DNA of 64,000 bases from Acidobacteriota bacterium (lineage in GTDB: Bacteria > Acidobacteriota > Terriglobia > Terriglobales > Acidobacteriaceae). A program made the position numbers and the translations under genes. The stretch covers positions 62,001 to 126,000 of the forward strand of contig JABCZI010000008.1 in assembly GCA_013289765.1 (NCBI GenBank). Reading direction: 5' to 3'. The notes under the pieces were generated by a model. The model made no database searches, was not told where the DNA came from, and saw only the letters and a list, made by a program, of their open reading frames with translations. Positions 1 through 8,698 of this stretch are shown here, piece after piece. The first letter of the stretch is position 1. The number at the start of each line of letters is the position of its first letter.

Positions 1-1249
1 CCACGGCGAATGCCAGTAGCGCGGTAGCCAACGACTCCACATGCCGATGGATGAATTTTCCACTGCGGTAGAGGAGAGTGGCTTTACGGGCTTCAATCGG
101 CATGCCCGAGAGGTGCCGCTCAATATCTTTCGCGAACGCATCTGCGGACGCATAGCGATGCTCCGGCCTCTTGCGAATTGCCTTCATCACTATGGTGTCA
201 AGATCGCCTCGCAGGCGACGCGGCAGTTCTTCTGGCCGAATCGCCCGCGCTTCGCCAATTAGCTGAGGGGTGATCGCGGTTCGCCTGCTGCCGTCATGAG
301 ACGCCCTTTCATCGATGCGGCTAACTGCCGCACTCGGCTTCTCCGGTTCCTTCTCGCAAACCGAGCGCTCGATTTCCAAGGGCGAATCGGACCGAACCCG
401 ATAGGGTCGATGACCGGTCAAGAGCTCGTAAAGCAAGACTCCGAGCGAATAAATATCCGTGGCATTTGTGATGGGTTCTCCACGCACCTGTTCGGGGCTG
501 GCGTATTCAGGCGTCATGGGCCGCCAATCGGTTCGGGTAAGCGGCGCGTCCGGGGACCATTGCGGGTTGAGCACTTTGGCGACACCAAAATCCAAGAGCC
601 GAGCCACGCCTTCTTTCGTGATCAGGATGTTGCCGGGCTTCAGATCACGATGGATGACGAGGGTTTCGTGGGCATACTGAACTGCGAGGCAGACGGTACG
701 GAACAACTGCAAACGTTCGGCGATGGACAATCTGTGAGTGTCGCAATATTCGTCGATACGAACACCCTCGACATAATCCATGATGAGATAAGGCAGGCCC
801 TCTTCGGTGCTCCCGCCGTCGAGGAGCCGTACGATGCTGGGGTGGTCGAGGGCTGCGAGAGCCTGACGTTCGTTGCGAAAACGCCGAAGGACTTCGTCCT
901 TGTTGATCCCCGGCATGAGCATTTTAATGGCTACTCGTTTCCGGTACTGGTCGTCGGCACGCTCGGCCAGATAGACGATCCCCATACCGCCATGACCGCA
1001 TTCGCGGATGATTCGGTACGCCCCGATTCGTCTTCCTGCCATCGCACGCGACTGAGTAAACAGATAAGCGGCGGGACAATCCTCAAGAAAAGTCGCGGCG
1101 CCATCGAAGCTCGAGAGTAGAGATTCTATTTCGGCGCGCAGAGCGTCGTCGCCGCCGCAGGCTTCGAGCAAGAAAACACTTCGCTCTTTCGGGTCACGCT
1201 CCAGGGCCAGCGTGAACAGTTCCTTAACCTGATCCCATTTTTCCGGCAT
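1..1249 (-). CDS. Serine/threonine protein kinase (5' part; runs off the window edge)
   Basis: This is the N-terminal 416 codons of a Hanks-type Ser/Thr kinase, translated by hand from the minus strand. Residues 1-70 form the helical module often seen before such kinases in Acidobacteria. The kinase domain follows, with the glycine loop GHGGMG (85-90), VAIK lysine K109, the HRD loop (200-202), DFG (220-222) and a TPEYASPEQ activation-segment end. The hydrophobic stretch at the cut end (ATALLAF) could begin a membrane segment, but the C-terminus is outside the window. The start ATG at 1249 lies 26 bp inside the end of the ECF sigma gene, so the two are translationally coupled. This points to a signalling pair; its stimulus is unknown. 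Family assignment is firm; full length and sensor domain are not visible. Confidence 0.93.
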   Translation of the reverse strand, partial: MPEKWDQVKELFTLALERDPKERSVFLLEACGGDDALRAEIESLLSSFDGAATFLEDCPAAYLFTQSRAMAGRRIGAYRIIRECGHGGMGIVYLAERADDQYRKRVAIKMLMPGINKDEVLRRFRNERQALAALDHPSIVRLLDGGSTEEGLPYLIMDYVEGVRIDEYCDTHRLSIAERLQLFRTVCLAVQYAHETLVIHRDLKPGNILITKEGVARLLDFGVAKVLNPQWSPDAPLTRTDWRPMTPEYASPEQVRGEPITNATDIYSLGVLLYELLTGHRPYRVRSDSPLEIERSVCEKEPEKPSAAVSRIDERASHDGSRRTAITPQLIGEARAIRPEELPRRLRGDLDTIVMKAIRKRPEHRYASADAFAKDIERHLSGMPIEARKATLLYRSGKFIHRHVESLATALLAFAV

Positions 1250-1814
1250 GCTTCGAGTCGCCCTCGCGTAGCTCTCGCGCGAGCCACGCCTTTGCCACGT
1301 TCCAGTTACGCTTCAGAGTCGTCCGGGAAACCCCAAGAACTCCGGCCGACTCCTCGATGCTTAGACCACCGAAAAAACGCAACTCCACAAGTTGGGCTTG
1401 CTGCGGATCGAATTCCGCCAGCCGGGTCAGAGCCTCATCCAAGGCAATGACGTCCGCCGCCTTCTCTTTGGAAACGCAGGCAGCTTCTTCCAGGAAAACT
1501 TTCTCGAAGCCTTTTCCTCGCTTCTTGGCGTCATGGCCACGGCTGTGGTCAACCAGGATACGCCGCATCAGTTGTGCCGCCACGCCCAGGAACTGCTCCC
1601 TGTTCTTCCAATGAACTTCTCTTTGGTCGGCCAGGCGAAGATAGGCCTCATGCACCAGGGCGGTTGTCTGCAAAGTGTGCTCCGGGCGCTCCCGCTGCAG
1701 GTAGCCGGACGCTAAACGCCGCAGTTCTGAGTAGAGCGAAACGACCAACTCGGCTAGTACCTTGTCATTGCCGAGTTCACCCAGGAGGGTCGCTATCTCG
1801 ATTGGCTCGTCCAT
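1224..1814 (-). CDS. ECF-type RNA polymerase sigma factor
   Basis: The 196-residue protein has the two-domain layout of ECF sigma factors. Region 2 contains LYSELRRLASGYL and TTALVHEAYLRL, and region 4 is a C-terminal helix-turn-helix (LSIEESAGVLGVSRTTLKRNW). It resembles the Sig-70 ECF subgroup common in Planctomycetes and Acidobacteria that is encoded beside Ser/Thr kinases rather than beside an anti-sigma factor. Its gene overlaps the downstream kinase by 26 bp, so the kinase is the likely control partner. Target promoters cannot be told from sequence. The divergently oriented secreted protein at 2200 is one possible target, which is inference only. Confidence 0.92.
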   Translation of the reverse strand: MDEPIEIATLLGELGNDKVLAELVVSLYSELRRLASGYLQRERPEHTLQTTALVHEAYLRLADQREVHWKNREQFLGVAAQLMRRILVDHSRGHDAKKRGKGFEKVFLEEAACVSKEKAADVIALDEALTRLAEFDPQQAQLVELRFFGGLSIEESAGVLGVSRTTLKRNWNVAKAWLARELREGDSKHAGKMGSG

Positions 1815-2199
1815 TAGGACCTCGAACGCGATGCCCGGAGCCGCGCGAACGGGAATGGATGCCGCACGCCGCGACGCTCGAACTTAGGAAATAGAAAAGA
1901 CGAGAACGGGGGAGGATCCGATTCGAGCTCGCGAAACGCAAAGAAATTCGCGATCTCTACGGCGCTGAAAGTATATACCCGGTTGAATTGCCAGGCCAAC
2001 GGAGTTTACGACTTTGTGCGTGAAACCCTTAAAAATTGGAACAAAACCGTCCTAGTTCACCCGTCCCATGCTGCCGCGCGAGTGGCTTGGAAAATAGTTT
2101 TGTCTGGCATGAGCCCTTTAGTCCTGTTTTTGCGCGTTATGAATGTAGAGGACTAGAAGAGGCTGCGAAGCTTAAGAAACTAACCTAACAGGAGGATTT
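1815..2199. other. Divergent intergenic region, sigma factor / secreted repeat protein
   Basis: These 385 bp separate the minus-strand ECF sigma gene from the plus-strand secreted repeat protein, so both promoters should lie here. The only clear signal is a strong Shine-Dalgarno AGGAGG at 2190-2195 serving the ATG at 2200. The short open frames in it have no recognisable content. Confidence 0.6.
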
Positions 2200-3315
2200 A
2201 TGGGTCGCATTAGCGTGTGGGTGGGTGTGATTTTGTTGGTTATCTGCGGTCTTGTTCCTGCTTCGGCTCAGCAACCGACAGAGCAGGTCAATGAGATCCG
2301 TTGTTCCGGTGGAGCAACGTGCAAGACAGGTTTCGTTCCAAAATTTGCTAGCAATGGTGGCAGCGCCACAGTAAACGACTCGATAATGGCTCAAGACACG
2401 GCCAGCGACATCAAAATTACCGGTACCGAGACCGTTACCGGACAGATCAACTCGGGCGGCAACATCAGCGCCACTGGCAGTATCAACGCCGGCGGCGGAC
2501 TCATCACCACCACGCTGAACGCCAGCGGTTCGGTTTCCGGGAATTCGGGCGATTTCCTTAACAACCTCACTGTCGGCGGCCAGGTTCTTGGGGGCAGCGG
2601 CCAATTCACCGGTAACCTCAATGCCGGTGGTACCGTTTCCGGGTTTACCGGCAGCTTCACTGGAAATATCACGGCCGCGGGCAACATCACCACCGGTGGC
2701 TTTGGTTCCTTTGGGAACATCTTCGGGTTGAACATCTCGGGTTTACAAGGAAGCTTCAACCCTGGCGGTGCTACGGCTCTCTTGTTGAGCAACAACTCCA
2801 GCTCCCAGACGATTAGCGTAACCAACGTTGCCACACCTTCCAACAGCAATTTCACGGAGGCACAATTCAACAACACACAAGTAACCTTCTTCACCGACAC
2901 ACTTGGCGACACGACGGCGATAGGAGTTAAACATGCCGCTGTCCCTATGCAGAACGGCCAGATGGTGGACGTTTCCTCTATGGAGTCACCAGAGGTGTGG
3001 TTCGAGGATTTCGGCTCGGGCCAGTTGACCGGTGGGGTTACCACTGTTTCCATCGATCCCTCGTTTAGCCAAATCGTGAATACGTTAAACGGATACCACG
3101 TATTCCTGACTCCAAGCGGCGACTGCAAAGGATTGTACGTAACCCAGAAGACTCCGGGCTCGTTCGAAGTGCGAGAACTGGGCGGCGGCCAGTCGTACGT
3201 GGAGTTTGACTATCGCATTGTAGTGCACCGCAAGGGGTATGAAACGACGCGCCTCCCGGTGGCCAAAATGCCGAAATTTGTTGCCCGAAACCGTCCTGTT
3301 CTATCTGGCAGGTAG
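2200..3315 (+). CDS. Secreted Gly/Asn/Thr-rich repeat protein, beta-helix or tail-fibre-like
   Basis: The protein has 371 residues. Residues 1-24 are a clear signal peptide (hydrophobic core VGVILLVICGLVPASA before Q). Residues ~65-185 consist of imperfect 12-16-residue repeats with the pattern (S/T)G-x-F-x-G-N-(I/L)-x-A-x-G-x-(I/V), such as SGQFTGNLNAGG and TGSFTGNITAAG. These are expected to stack as a right-handed beta-helix or a trimeric fibre. The C-terminal ~130 residues are non-repetitive and end with a basic tail. Strong AGGAGG supports the start. Acidobacteria often encode such exported proteins, sometimes annotated as tail-fibre-domain proteins, but I do not recognise a specific function. 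An extracellular structural or adhesive role is inference. Confidence 0.8.
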   Translation: MGRISVWVGVILLVICGLVPASAQQPTEQVNEIRCSGGATCKTGFVPKFASNGGSATVNDSIMAQDTASDIKITGTETVTGQINSGGNISATGSINAGGGLITTTLNASGSVSGNSGDFLNNLTVGGQVLGGSGQFTGNLNAGGTVSGFTGSFTGNITAAGNITTGGFGSFGNIFGLNISGLQGSFNPGGATALLLSNNSSSQTISVTNVATPSNSNFTEAQFNNTQVTFFTDTLGDTTAIGVKHAAVPMQNGQMVDVSSMESPEVWFEDFGSGQLTGGVTTVSIDPSFSQIVNTLNGYHVFLTPSGDCKGLYVTQKTPGSFEVRELGGGQSYVEFDYRIVVHRKGYETTRLPVAKMPKFVARNRPVLSGR

Positions 3316-3646
3316 CTACGGGTCGTCCATGCGTATCAGAAAGACCTCCGGCACGTACCGCTTACGCGGAGTGACTTCAGGCGTGCCAGAGGTGGAGAGA
3401 TTTCCGCCAACCAGTCCAAGTCGCGGGACAAGGCGCGGTCATCGAACTCGCTGTGGCCCGACGCGAGCCAAACAACGCGAGCCTAACAACTAGTGAGAGG
3501 TGTGACGGGATCGTGCCGGGACAAGTGCGGCTGACCGCACTTGCTCCGGCTTAACTAATCGGTTCTGCGCCATGTTTTTCGAGAACGTTCCAGCAAAGGA
3601 AAGCGCAACCCGGTAGGGACCCTTGTGCCCTTTGACAATCGCCGCT
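3316..3646. other. Intergenic region without a recognised gene
   Basis: A 331-bp stretch between the convergent ends of the secreted repeat protein and the small CxxC protein. Short open frames exist on both strands but have no recognisable domains and no good ribosome-binding site. I saw no convincing hairpin followed by a T-run. Confidence 0.5.
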
Positions 3647-3898
3647 TCATCTCGCTGGTGAGGGAAGATTGAAATCGGGTTTGGGCGGTGAGCAGACCGA
3701 ATCGAACCAACGGCTGACGTATACCTCGGCGTGAGCTTCACCGCAGAAGTGCCGGGCGGCAACTGCGTTCGCTGCCTCAGAATTCCAGCGATGAACCGTG
3801 AGCTGTGAGTCCCCACACTGGATGACGAACCAGTGGATGGGACGAGTGTCCACAATTCCGCAGACTTCACATCGGTATTCGCGCATCATTGTCATCAT
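3647..3898 (-). CDS. Small conserved-looking CxxC protein
   Basis: An 83-residue protein with an N-terminal CEVCG pair and a later HFCGEAH cysteine/histidine pair, suggesting a small zinc-binding fold. Aromatic-rich HWFVIQC and a compact soluble profile argue for a real gene rather than a shadow. A GGGGG ribosome-binding stretch lies about 7 nt before the ATG at 3898. I do not recognise a named family and give no function. A second frame over the same stretch (3490-3870) looks less protein-like. Confidence 0.6.
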   Translation of the reverse strand: MMTMMREYRCEVCGIVDTRPIHWFVIQCGDSQLTVHRWNSEAANAVAARHFCGEAHAEVYVSRWFDSVCSPPKPDFNLPSPAR

Positions 3899-3967
3899 TC
3901 ACTATCCCCCTGCCGCTTCGCAACAGTCCAAACACCCTGGACGACTCTTGGTTGTTGGACGACGATT

Positions 3968-5404
3968 TTACTGTTGCCAGCCTCCGCCCAGCGCTTTGTA
4001 GAGTTGGACGAGGCTTCGGTATTCGTCTCCCCGCGCCGCTGCAAGCGTAAGTTCTGCACCATAAAGTGAACGCTGACCGTCGAGTACTTCGAGGTATGTC
4101 GTGGTGCCGCCCTTGTAGCGAAGCGTCGAAATGCGGACGGTTTCCTGCAGATCGGCTACCGAATCCTGCTGGCGTGTCCGTACCTGATGAAGTTTCTCGT
4201 AACCGATGAGCGCGTCGGAAACATCCCCAAAAGCTTGCTGGATCGCTTGTCGGTATGCGATCAGAGTCTGCCGGTGTTCCGACTCAGCCAGATGCAAATT
4301 CCCCTTCAGTGCGCCTCCGGTAAAAATCGGCTGGCTCACCTGCGCGCCGTAAGACCAGGTGCCTAGCTGCGTCGTCATGAGGCTTGAGAAGGCTGAGCTT
4401 CGACCGAATGAACCGCCGGCTCCCCCGGTCAGAGAGATTTGCGGGAAGAACTGAGCCTTGGCGACTCCGATATCGGCATTCGCGGCGATCAAAATCTGTT
4501 CCGCCTCACGAATGTCGGGACGACGCTCGATGATCGAAGAGGGAAGACCAGCGGGAACTTCAGGTGGGAGTGTCTGCTCAACGAGCGGAATACCGCGCGA
4601 CACGTCTTGCGGATAATTGCCTAGCAGGATGCTGATGGCGTCTTCTTCCTGGGCAATTTGCCGCTCCAGGTCGGGAATCTGCGCGTTGGCGGTGTCGAGA
4701 ACCTGCTGAGCCTGGAGAACATCCAACTTCGTCGCGACGCCGTGATCAAGCCGCAGGTTAGTGAGTTTGACCGAATCGGTCTGCGTATTGACCGTCTCCC
4801 GTGTGATCTGGAGTTGCAGGTCAAGTTGCAGCAGCGTGAAGTAATCGCTCGCTACGTCACTGACGAGAGTGAGTACCACGACTTGACGCGCGTCTTCCGT
4901 GGCTAGGAGTTGGGCGCGGGCGGCTTCGTTGGCGCGGCGAAGTTTTCCGAAGAAATCGAGCTGGAAGGCCGCGTCGGCAGTGAGCGTCAGAAAGTTGTAT
5001 TTGGATTGAAAGGTATTTTCCTTGCCGCCGCTGAAATTGCCGTTACCCGAAACTTGCGGAAACAGGCTGGAGCGGGTTACCGCAACTTGCGCCCGCGCAG
5101 CGTTGATTCGTTCCGTGGCGATTTGCAAATCGTAGTTCTGTTTCAGCGCCGTGCGGATAAGTTCCTGCAGCTTCGGATCCTGAAACACCTGCCACCAGGG
5201 AAGATCGGCATACGAGGCCGTTTGCGTCTGAAGCTGAGGATTGTTCGCCAGATCACGATAAGAGGCCGGAGTCTGAACCGCAGGGCGATGATATTTGGGC
5301 CCAACCATGCAACCGACTAACATGGCGGATCCCACAATCACGATCAGCAATTTCCCGGCGTTCATTTTCTCGGCGTTCATAGCACTCGATTCCATTGAGG
5401 CCAT
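3968..5404 (-). CDS. RND efflux outer-membrane factor (NodT/OprM-type lipoprotein)
   Basis: A 478-residue TolC-superfamily channel that carries RND pump substrates across the outer membrane. The start at 5404 gives a short N-terminus leading into a lipoprotein signal with lipobox LVGC, followed by GPKYHRP, the usual first motif of NodT/OprM proteins. Two repeats of long amphipathic helices follow, with family motifs such as DLPWWQVFQDPKLQELI, a GLPSSIIERRPDIREAE segment mid-protein and a C-terminal GALKGNLHLAES region. The frame extends upstream to 5503, but that would overlap the pump gene by 73 bp; the 5404 start has a GAAGAGA site and begins 26 bp after the pump stop. It is the last gene of the operon. 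Confidence 0.95.
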   Translation of the reverse strand: MASMESSAMNAEKMNAGKLLIVIVGSAMLVGCMVGPKYHRPAVQTPASYRDLANNPQLQTQTASYADLPWWQVFQDPKLQELIRTALKQNYDLQIATERINAARAQVAVTRSSLFPQVSGNGNFSGGKENTFQSKYNFLTLTADAAFQLDFFGKLRRANEAARAQLLATEDARQVVVLTLVSDVASDYFTLLQLDLQLQITRETVNTQTDSVKLTNLRLDHGVATKLDVLQAQQVLDTANAQIPDLERQIAQEEDAISILLGNYPQDVSRGIPLVEQTLPPEVPAGLPSSIIERRPDIREAEQILIAANADIGVAKAQFFPQISLTGGAGGSFGRSSAFSSLMTTQLGTWSYGAQVSQPIFTGGALKGNLHLAESEHRQTLIAYRQAIQQAFGDVSDALIGYEKLHQVRTRQQDSVADLQETVRISTLRYKGGTTTYLEVLDGQRSLYGAELTLAAARGDEYRSLVQLYKALGGGWQQ

Positions 5405-5430
5405 ATTCTCTTCGCAACCCCGCGGCGGTC

Positions 5431-8400
5431 TCAGTCTCCTGGCGCAGGTGAGGGCGCAGCCGGCAACATTCCGGATGCGGATTCCCGTCCAGCGCCCGAC
5501 CATTTCTCAACCATATAAAAGATTCCGGGTATGAAGAAGATTCCAATCGCGCTGGCCGCAAGCATTCCGCCGATTACCGCCGTCCCCATAATCTGGCGGG
5601 CTACCGAACCAGCGCCGCTCGCCGTCCACAGTGGAACGCAGCCGAGGATAAACGCGAACGACGTCATCAGGATCGGGCGCAGCCGCAACCTCGCCCCTTC
5701 GAGCGACGCGTCCGCGAGCGGTTTTCCGTGTTCGTACTGATCCTTCGCGAACTCGACGATCAAGATCGCGTTCTTCGCCGCCAGACCAATCAGCATGATC
5801 AGGCCGATCTGCGAATAGACGTCGCTTTCGATCTGCACCAGGTAGGGCGGCAGAAAAACGCCGAGCAGAGTGCGCCGCAGCCACAGCACCGCAAAAGCTC
5901 CGAAGACCGCCACCGGCGTGCTGAGCAGGACGCTGAAGGGCAGCGACCAGCTTTCGTAAAGTGCCGCAAGAATCAGGAAGACGAACAACAGCGACAGGCC
6001 AAAGATCACCGCAGGTGGCACTCCCTGGCGCGCCTTCTGCTCCAGAAACGAGATCCCGGAGTAGTCGAATCCCATCTCTCGCGGCATGGTTTGTTTGAAA
6101 ACATCTTCGAGGGCGGCGCTGGCCTGGTCGGCGCTGAATCCCGGCGCAGCGCTGCCGTTGATTTGCGCGCAGCGATACTCGTCAAAGCGCATGGTGAATT
6201 CGGGGCCAAACTGCGATTTAACCGTCGTGAGCGTAGAGAGGGGAACGTTGGCGCCCTTGCTGTTGCGGACATAGAATCGCCCGACATTATCCGCGCTGGC
6301 ACGATCGTCGCTTTCGGCCTCGACGTAAACCTGCCACTGGCGGCCGAAGCGGTTGAAGTAGTTGATGAAATAGCCGCCCATGAAGGCCTGGATGGTGCGG
6401 TAGACATCGGTAAGATTGACGCCCTGCTTCAATACTTTGTCGCGATCCACGTCGACGAATTTCTGGGGAACGCTGGGCAGAAAAGTCGTGCTCAGGCTGG
6501 CGATCTCAGGTCGCTTTCGCGCTGCTTCAAGAAACGTGCTCACATTTTTCGCGAGAAACTGAATGCTGCCGCCCGAGCGGTCTTCGAGAATGAAAGTAAA
6601 TCCGCCGGCGGTGCCAACACCCGGAATCGCCGGCGGCGAAAAACTGAAAGCAATCCCTGCCGGCAATTTTGCGAGCTCCTGGTTCAGATGAGCCTTGATA
6701 GCTTGAAATTGCTCGGCTCTGGTTGTGCGTTCATCCCACGGCTTGAGAGTGACAACAAAAAAAGCGTTGTAACTGGTACGAACAAAACTGAGCAAGCTAA
6801 AGCCGATCACGCTGGTCGTATATTTCACACCCGGAGTGTTCGCCAGAATGTTTTCGATCTGTGTCGCGGCCTGAGATGTCCGCTCCAGCGAAGCGCTGTT
6901 AGGTAATTGCAGATTGATATAGGCGTAGCCTTGATCTTCATCGGGAAGAAAGCTCGACGGCACACGATTGGCAAAGAATCCAGCCGCGACGCAAAAGACT
7001 ATTAAAAGAACGACCACCACGAGGGTCTTCTTTAAGAGGACGCCGCTCCACCCGACATAGCCGTCGGTGGCTCGCTCAAAAAGACGGTTAAACCAATCGA
7101 AGAATCTCCGCAGCGGCCCGTGGCTTTCCTGGCGCGGGCGAAGCAGCAGAGCCGCCAGAGCAGGGCTAAGCGTGAGCGCGTTGAACGCCGAGAGAATGAC
7201 TGAAATCGCGATGGTGACTGCAAATTGCTGATACAGTCGGCCGGTGATTCCGGGAATGAAGGCGGTGGGCACGAATACGGCGGAGAGAACCAGCGCGATG
7301 CCCACAACCGGACCCGAGAGTTCCTCCATCGCTTTTAATGCCGCATCTTTCGGAGTCATACCCTCTTCGATATGGCGCTCCACACCTTCCACGACGACGA
7401 TTGCGTCATCGACCACCAGACCAATCGCGAGCACCAAACCAAAGAGAGAAAGTGTGTTAATGGAAAAACCAAACAGCGGGAAGAATATGAAAGTGCCTAC
7501 CAGGGAAACCGGTACGGCTAGCAGCGGAATCAACGTGGAGCGCCAGCCCTGAAGAAACAGAAAAACAACAATGATGACCAGAACCAGCGCGATCACAAGG
7601 GTCTCAACGATTTCCTTGATGCCCTGCGTTACAGAAAGCGTCGTGTCGAGAGAAACGGCGAAGTCCATGTCCTCGGGGAATCGCTCTTTCATTTGCGCCA
7701 TCAGCGTCTTGACTCCGGCCGCCGCGTCGACCGCGTTCGATCCGGGCAATTGATACGCGGCAACAATGGCGCCCGGCTTGCCGTTAAAGCGGCCCGAGAT
7801 ACTGTAGTCTTGCGCGCCAAGCTCCATTCGAGCGAGGTCGCGTACTCGAACAGTTGCGCCGTCGGGTGTTTCGCGGACAACTATGTTGCCGAATTCCTCT
7901 GGCGAAACCAGGCGCCCTTGCGAGAGAACAGTGTAGGTATATTCCTGACCTTTGGGAGCAGGTTCGCCTCCGGCCTTGCCGGCGGGATTCACGGTGTTTT
8001 GTGCCTGAATCGCGTTGACTATCTCCGGCACAGTAATACCGAGTTTTGAAAGCGTATCCGGCTTTACCCAGAGGCGCATTGCGTATTGGCCGGCGCCGAA
8101 TACCTGAACGTTGCCAATGCCGGGCGAGCGAAGAATCGGATCGACGATATTGATGTAAGCGTAGTTGGCGAGAAATTTGGCGTCATAAGTTCCGCGCGGA
8201 GAATAAAGAGCAACCCACATCAGCGGAGCGGTGACCGATTTTCGAACCGTGATGCCGTAATTGTTGACGTCCGCGGGAAGCTGGGAGGCAGCCTGTGTTT
8301 CTCGAGATTGCGTGAGAATGAAATCAGTATTCGGATCAGTCTTAACGTCAAAATCCACGATCAGGCTAGTGGTGTTGTTCCCTGTGGCGTTCAGCGAATA

Positions 8401-8634
8401 CATGTAATTCATGTTGTCCACCCCATTCATCTGCTGCTCGATGGGAGTGGCCACCGCTTGCTCAAGAGTCTCCGCGTCAGCCCCGACATAGGTGCCGATG
8501 ACTTGAATTTCAGGTGGAGTGATGTTGGGAAACTGTGCGACCGGCAAGCTCAGAACCGTGAGGGAACCAACCAACACCATGACGATGGAAATCACCATGG
8601 CAACAATGGGGCGGTTGATGAAGAATTTCGACAT
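5431..8634 (-). CDS. RND multidrug efflux permease, HAE1 family (AcrB/MexB-like)
   Basis: A full-length 1067-residue inner-membrane proton/drug antiporter. It starts with FFINRPIVAMVISIVM, the canonical HAE1 opening. It has two halves of six membrane helices with large periplasmic loops. The proton-relay aspartates are in GLVVDDAIVVVEGVER (TM4) and the matching lysine in GLAAKNAILIVEFAK (TM10). The middle gene of a three-gene operon, between the membrane-fusion gene (65 bp upstream) and the outer-membrane factor (26 bp downstream). Substrates cannot be predicted, and no TetR-type repressor gene is adjacent. Complete, with no frameshift seen. Confidence 0.97.
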   Translation of the reverse strand: MSKFFINRPIVAMVISIVMVLVGSLTVLSLPVAQFPNITPPEIQVIGTYVGADAETLEQAVATPIEQQMNGVDNMNYMYSLNATGNNTTSLIVDFDVKTDPNTDFILTQSRETQAASQLPADVNNYGITVRKSVTAPLMWVALYSPRGTYDAKFLANYAYINIVDPILRSPGIGNVQVFGAGQYAMRLWVKPDTLSKLGITVPEIVNAIQAQNTVNPAGKAGGEPAPKGQEYTYTVLSQGRLVSPEEFGNIVVRETPDGATVRVRDLARMELGAQDYSISGRFNGKPGAIVAAYQLPGSNAVDAAAGVKTLMAQMKERFPEDMDFAVSLDTTLSVTQGIKEIVETLVIALVLVIIVVFLFLQGWRSTLIPLLAVPVSLVGTFIFFPLFGFSINTLSLFGLVLAIGLVVDDAIVVVEGVERHIEEGMTPKDAALKAMEELSGPVVGIALVLSAVFVPTAFIPGITGRLYQQFAVTIAISVILSAFNALTLSPALAALLLRPRQESHGPLRRFFDWFNRLFERATDGYVGWSGVLLKKTLVVVVLLIVFCVAAGFFANRVPSSFLPDEDQGYAYINLQLPNSASLERTSQAATQIENILANTPGVKYTTSVIGFSLLSFVRTSYNAFFVVTLKPWDERTTRAEQFQAIKAHLNQELAKLPAGIAFSFSPPAIPGVGTAGGFTFILEDRSGGSIQFLAKNVSTFLEAARKRPEIASLSTTFLPSVPQKFVDVDRDKVLKQGVNLTDVYRTIQAFMGGYFINYFNRFGRQWQVYVEAESDDRASADNVGRFYVRNSKGANVPLSTLTTVKSQFGPEFTMRFDEYRCAQINGSAAPGFSADQASAALEDVFKQTMPREMGFDYSGISFLEQKARQGVPPAVIFGLSLLFVFLILAALYESWSLPFSVLLSTPVAVFGAFAVLWLRRTLLGVFLPPYLVQIESDVYSQIGLIMLIGLAAKNAILIVEFAKDQYEHGKPLADASLEGARLRLRPILMTSFAFILGCVPLWTASGAGSVARQIMGTAVIGGMLAASAIGIFFIPGIFYMVEKWSGAGRESASGMLPAAPSPAPGD

Positions 8635-8698
8635 CGATCTGTCCTATCGATTCATCGATCTTTGGCTCGTCGAGCCTTAAGTCATCGACCCTTACTCA

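Noticed and set aside
296-1120. Plus-strand open frame of 274 codons at the window start
   Set aside because: Antisense to the Ser/Thr kinase whose catalytic motifs are all intact on the minus strand.
2391-3128. Minus-strand open frame of 245 codons
   Set aside because: Antisense to the repeat protein; its low-complexity Pro/Val content mirrors the Gly/Asn repeats.
5728-6906. Plus-strand open frame of 392 codons opposite the RND permease
   Set aside because: Fully antisense to the pump gene, no recognisable motif or ribosome-binding site.
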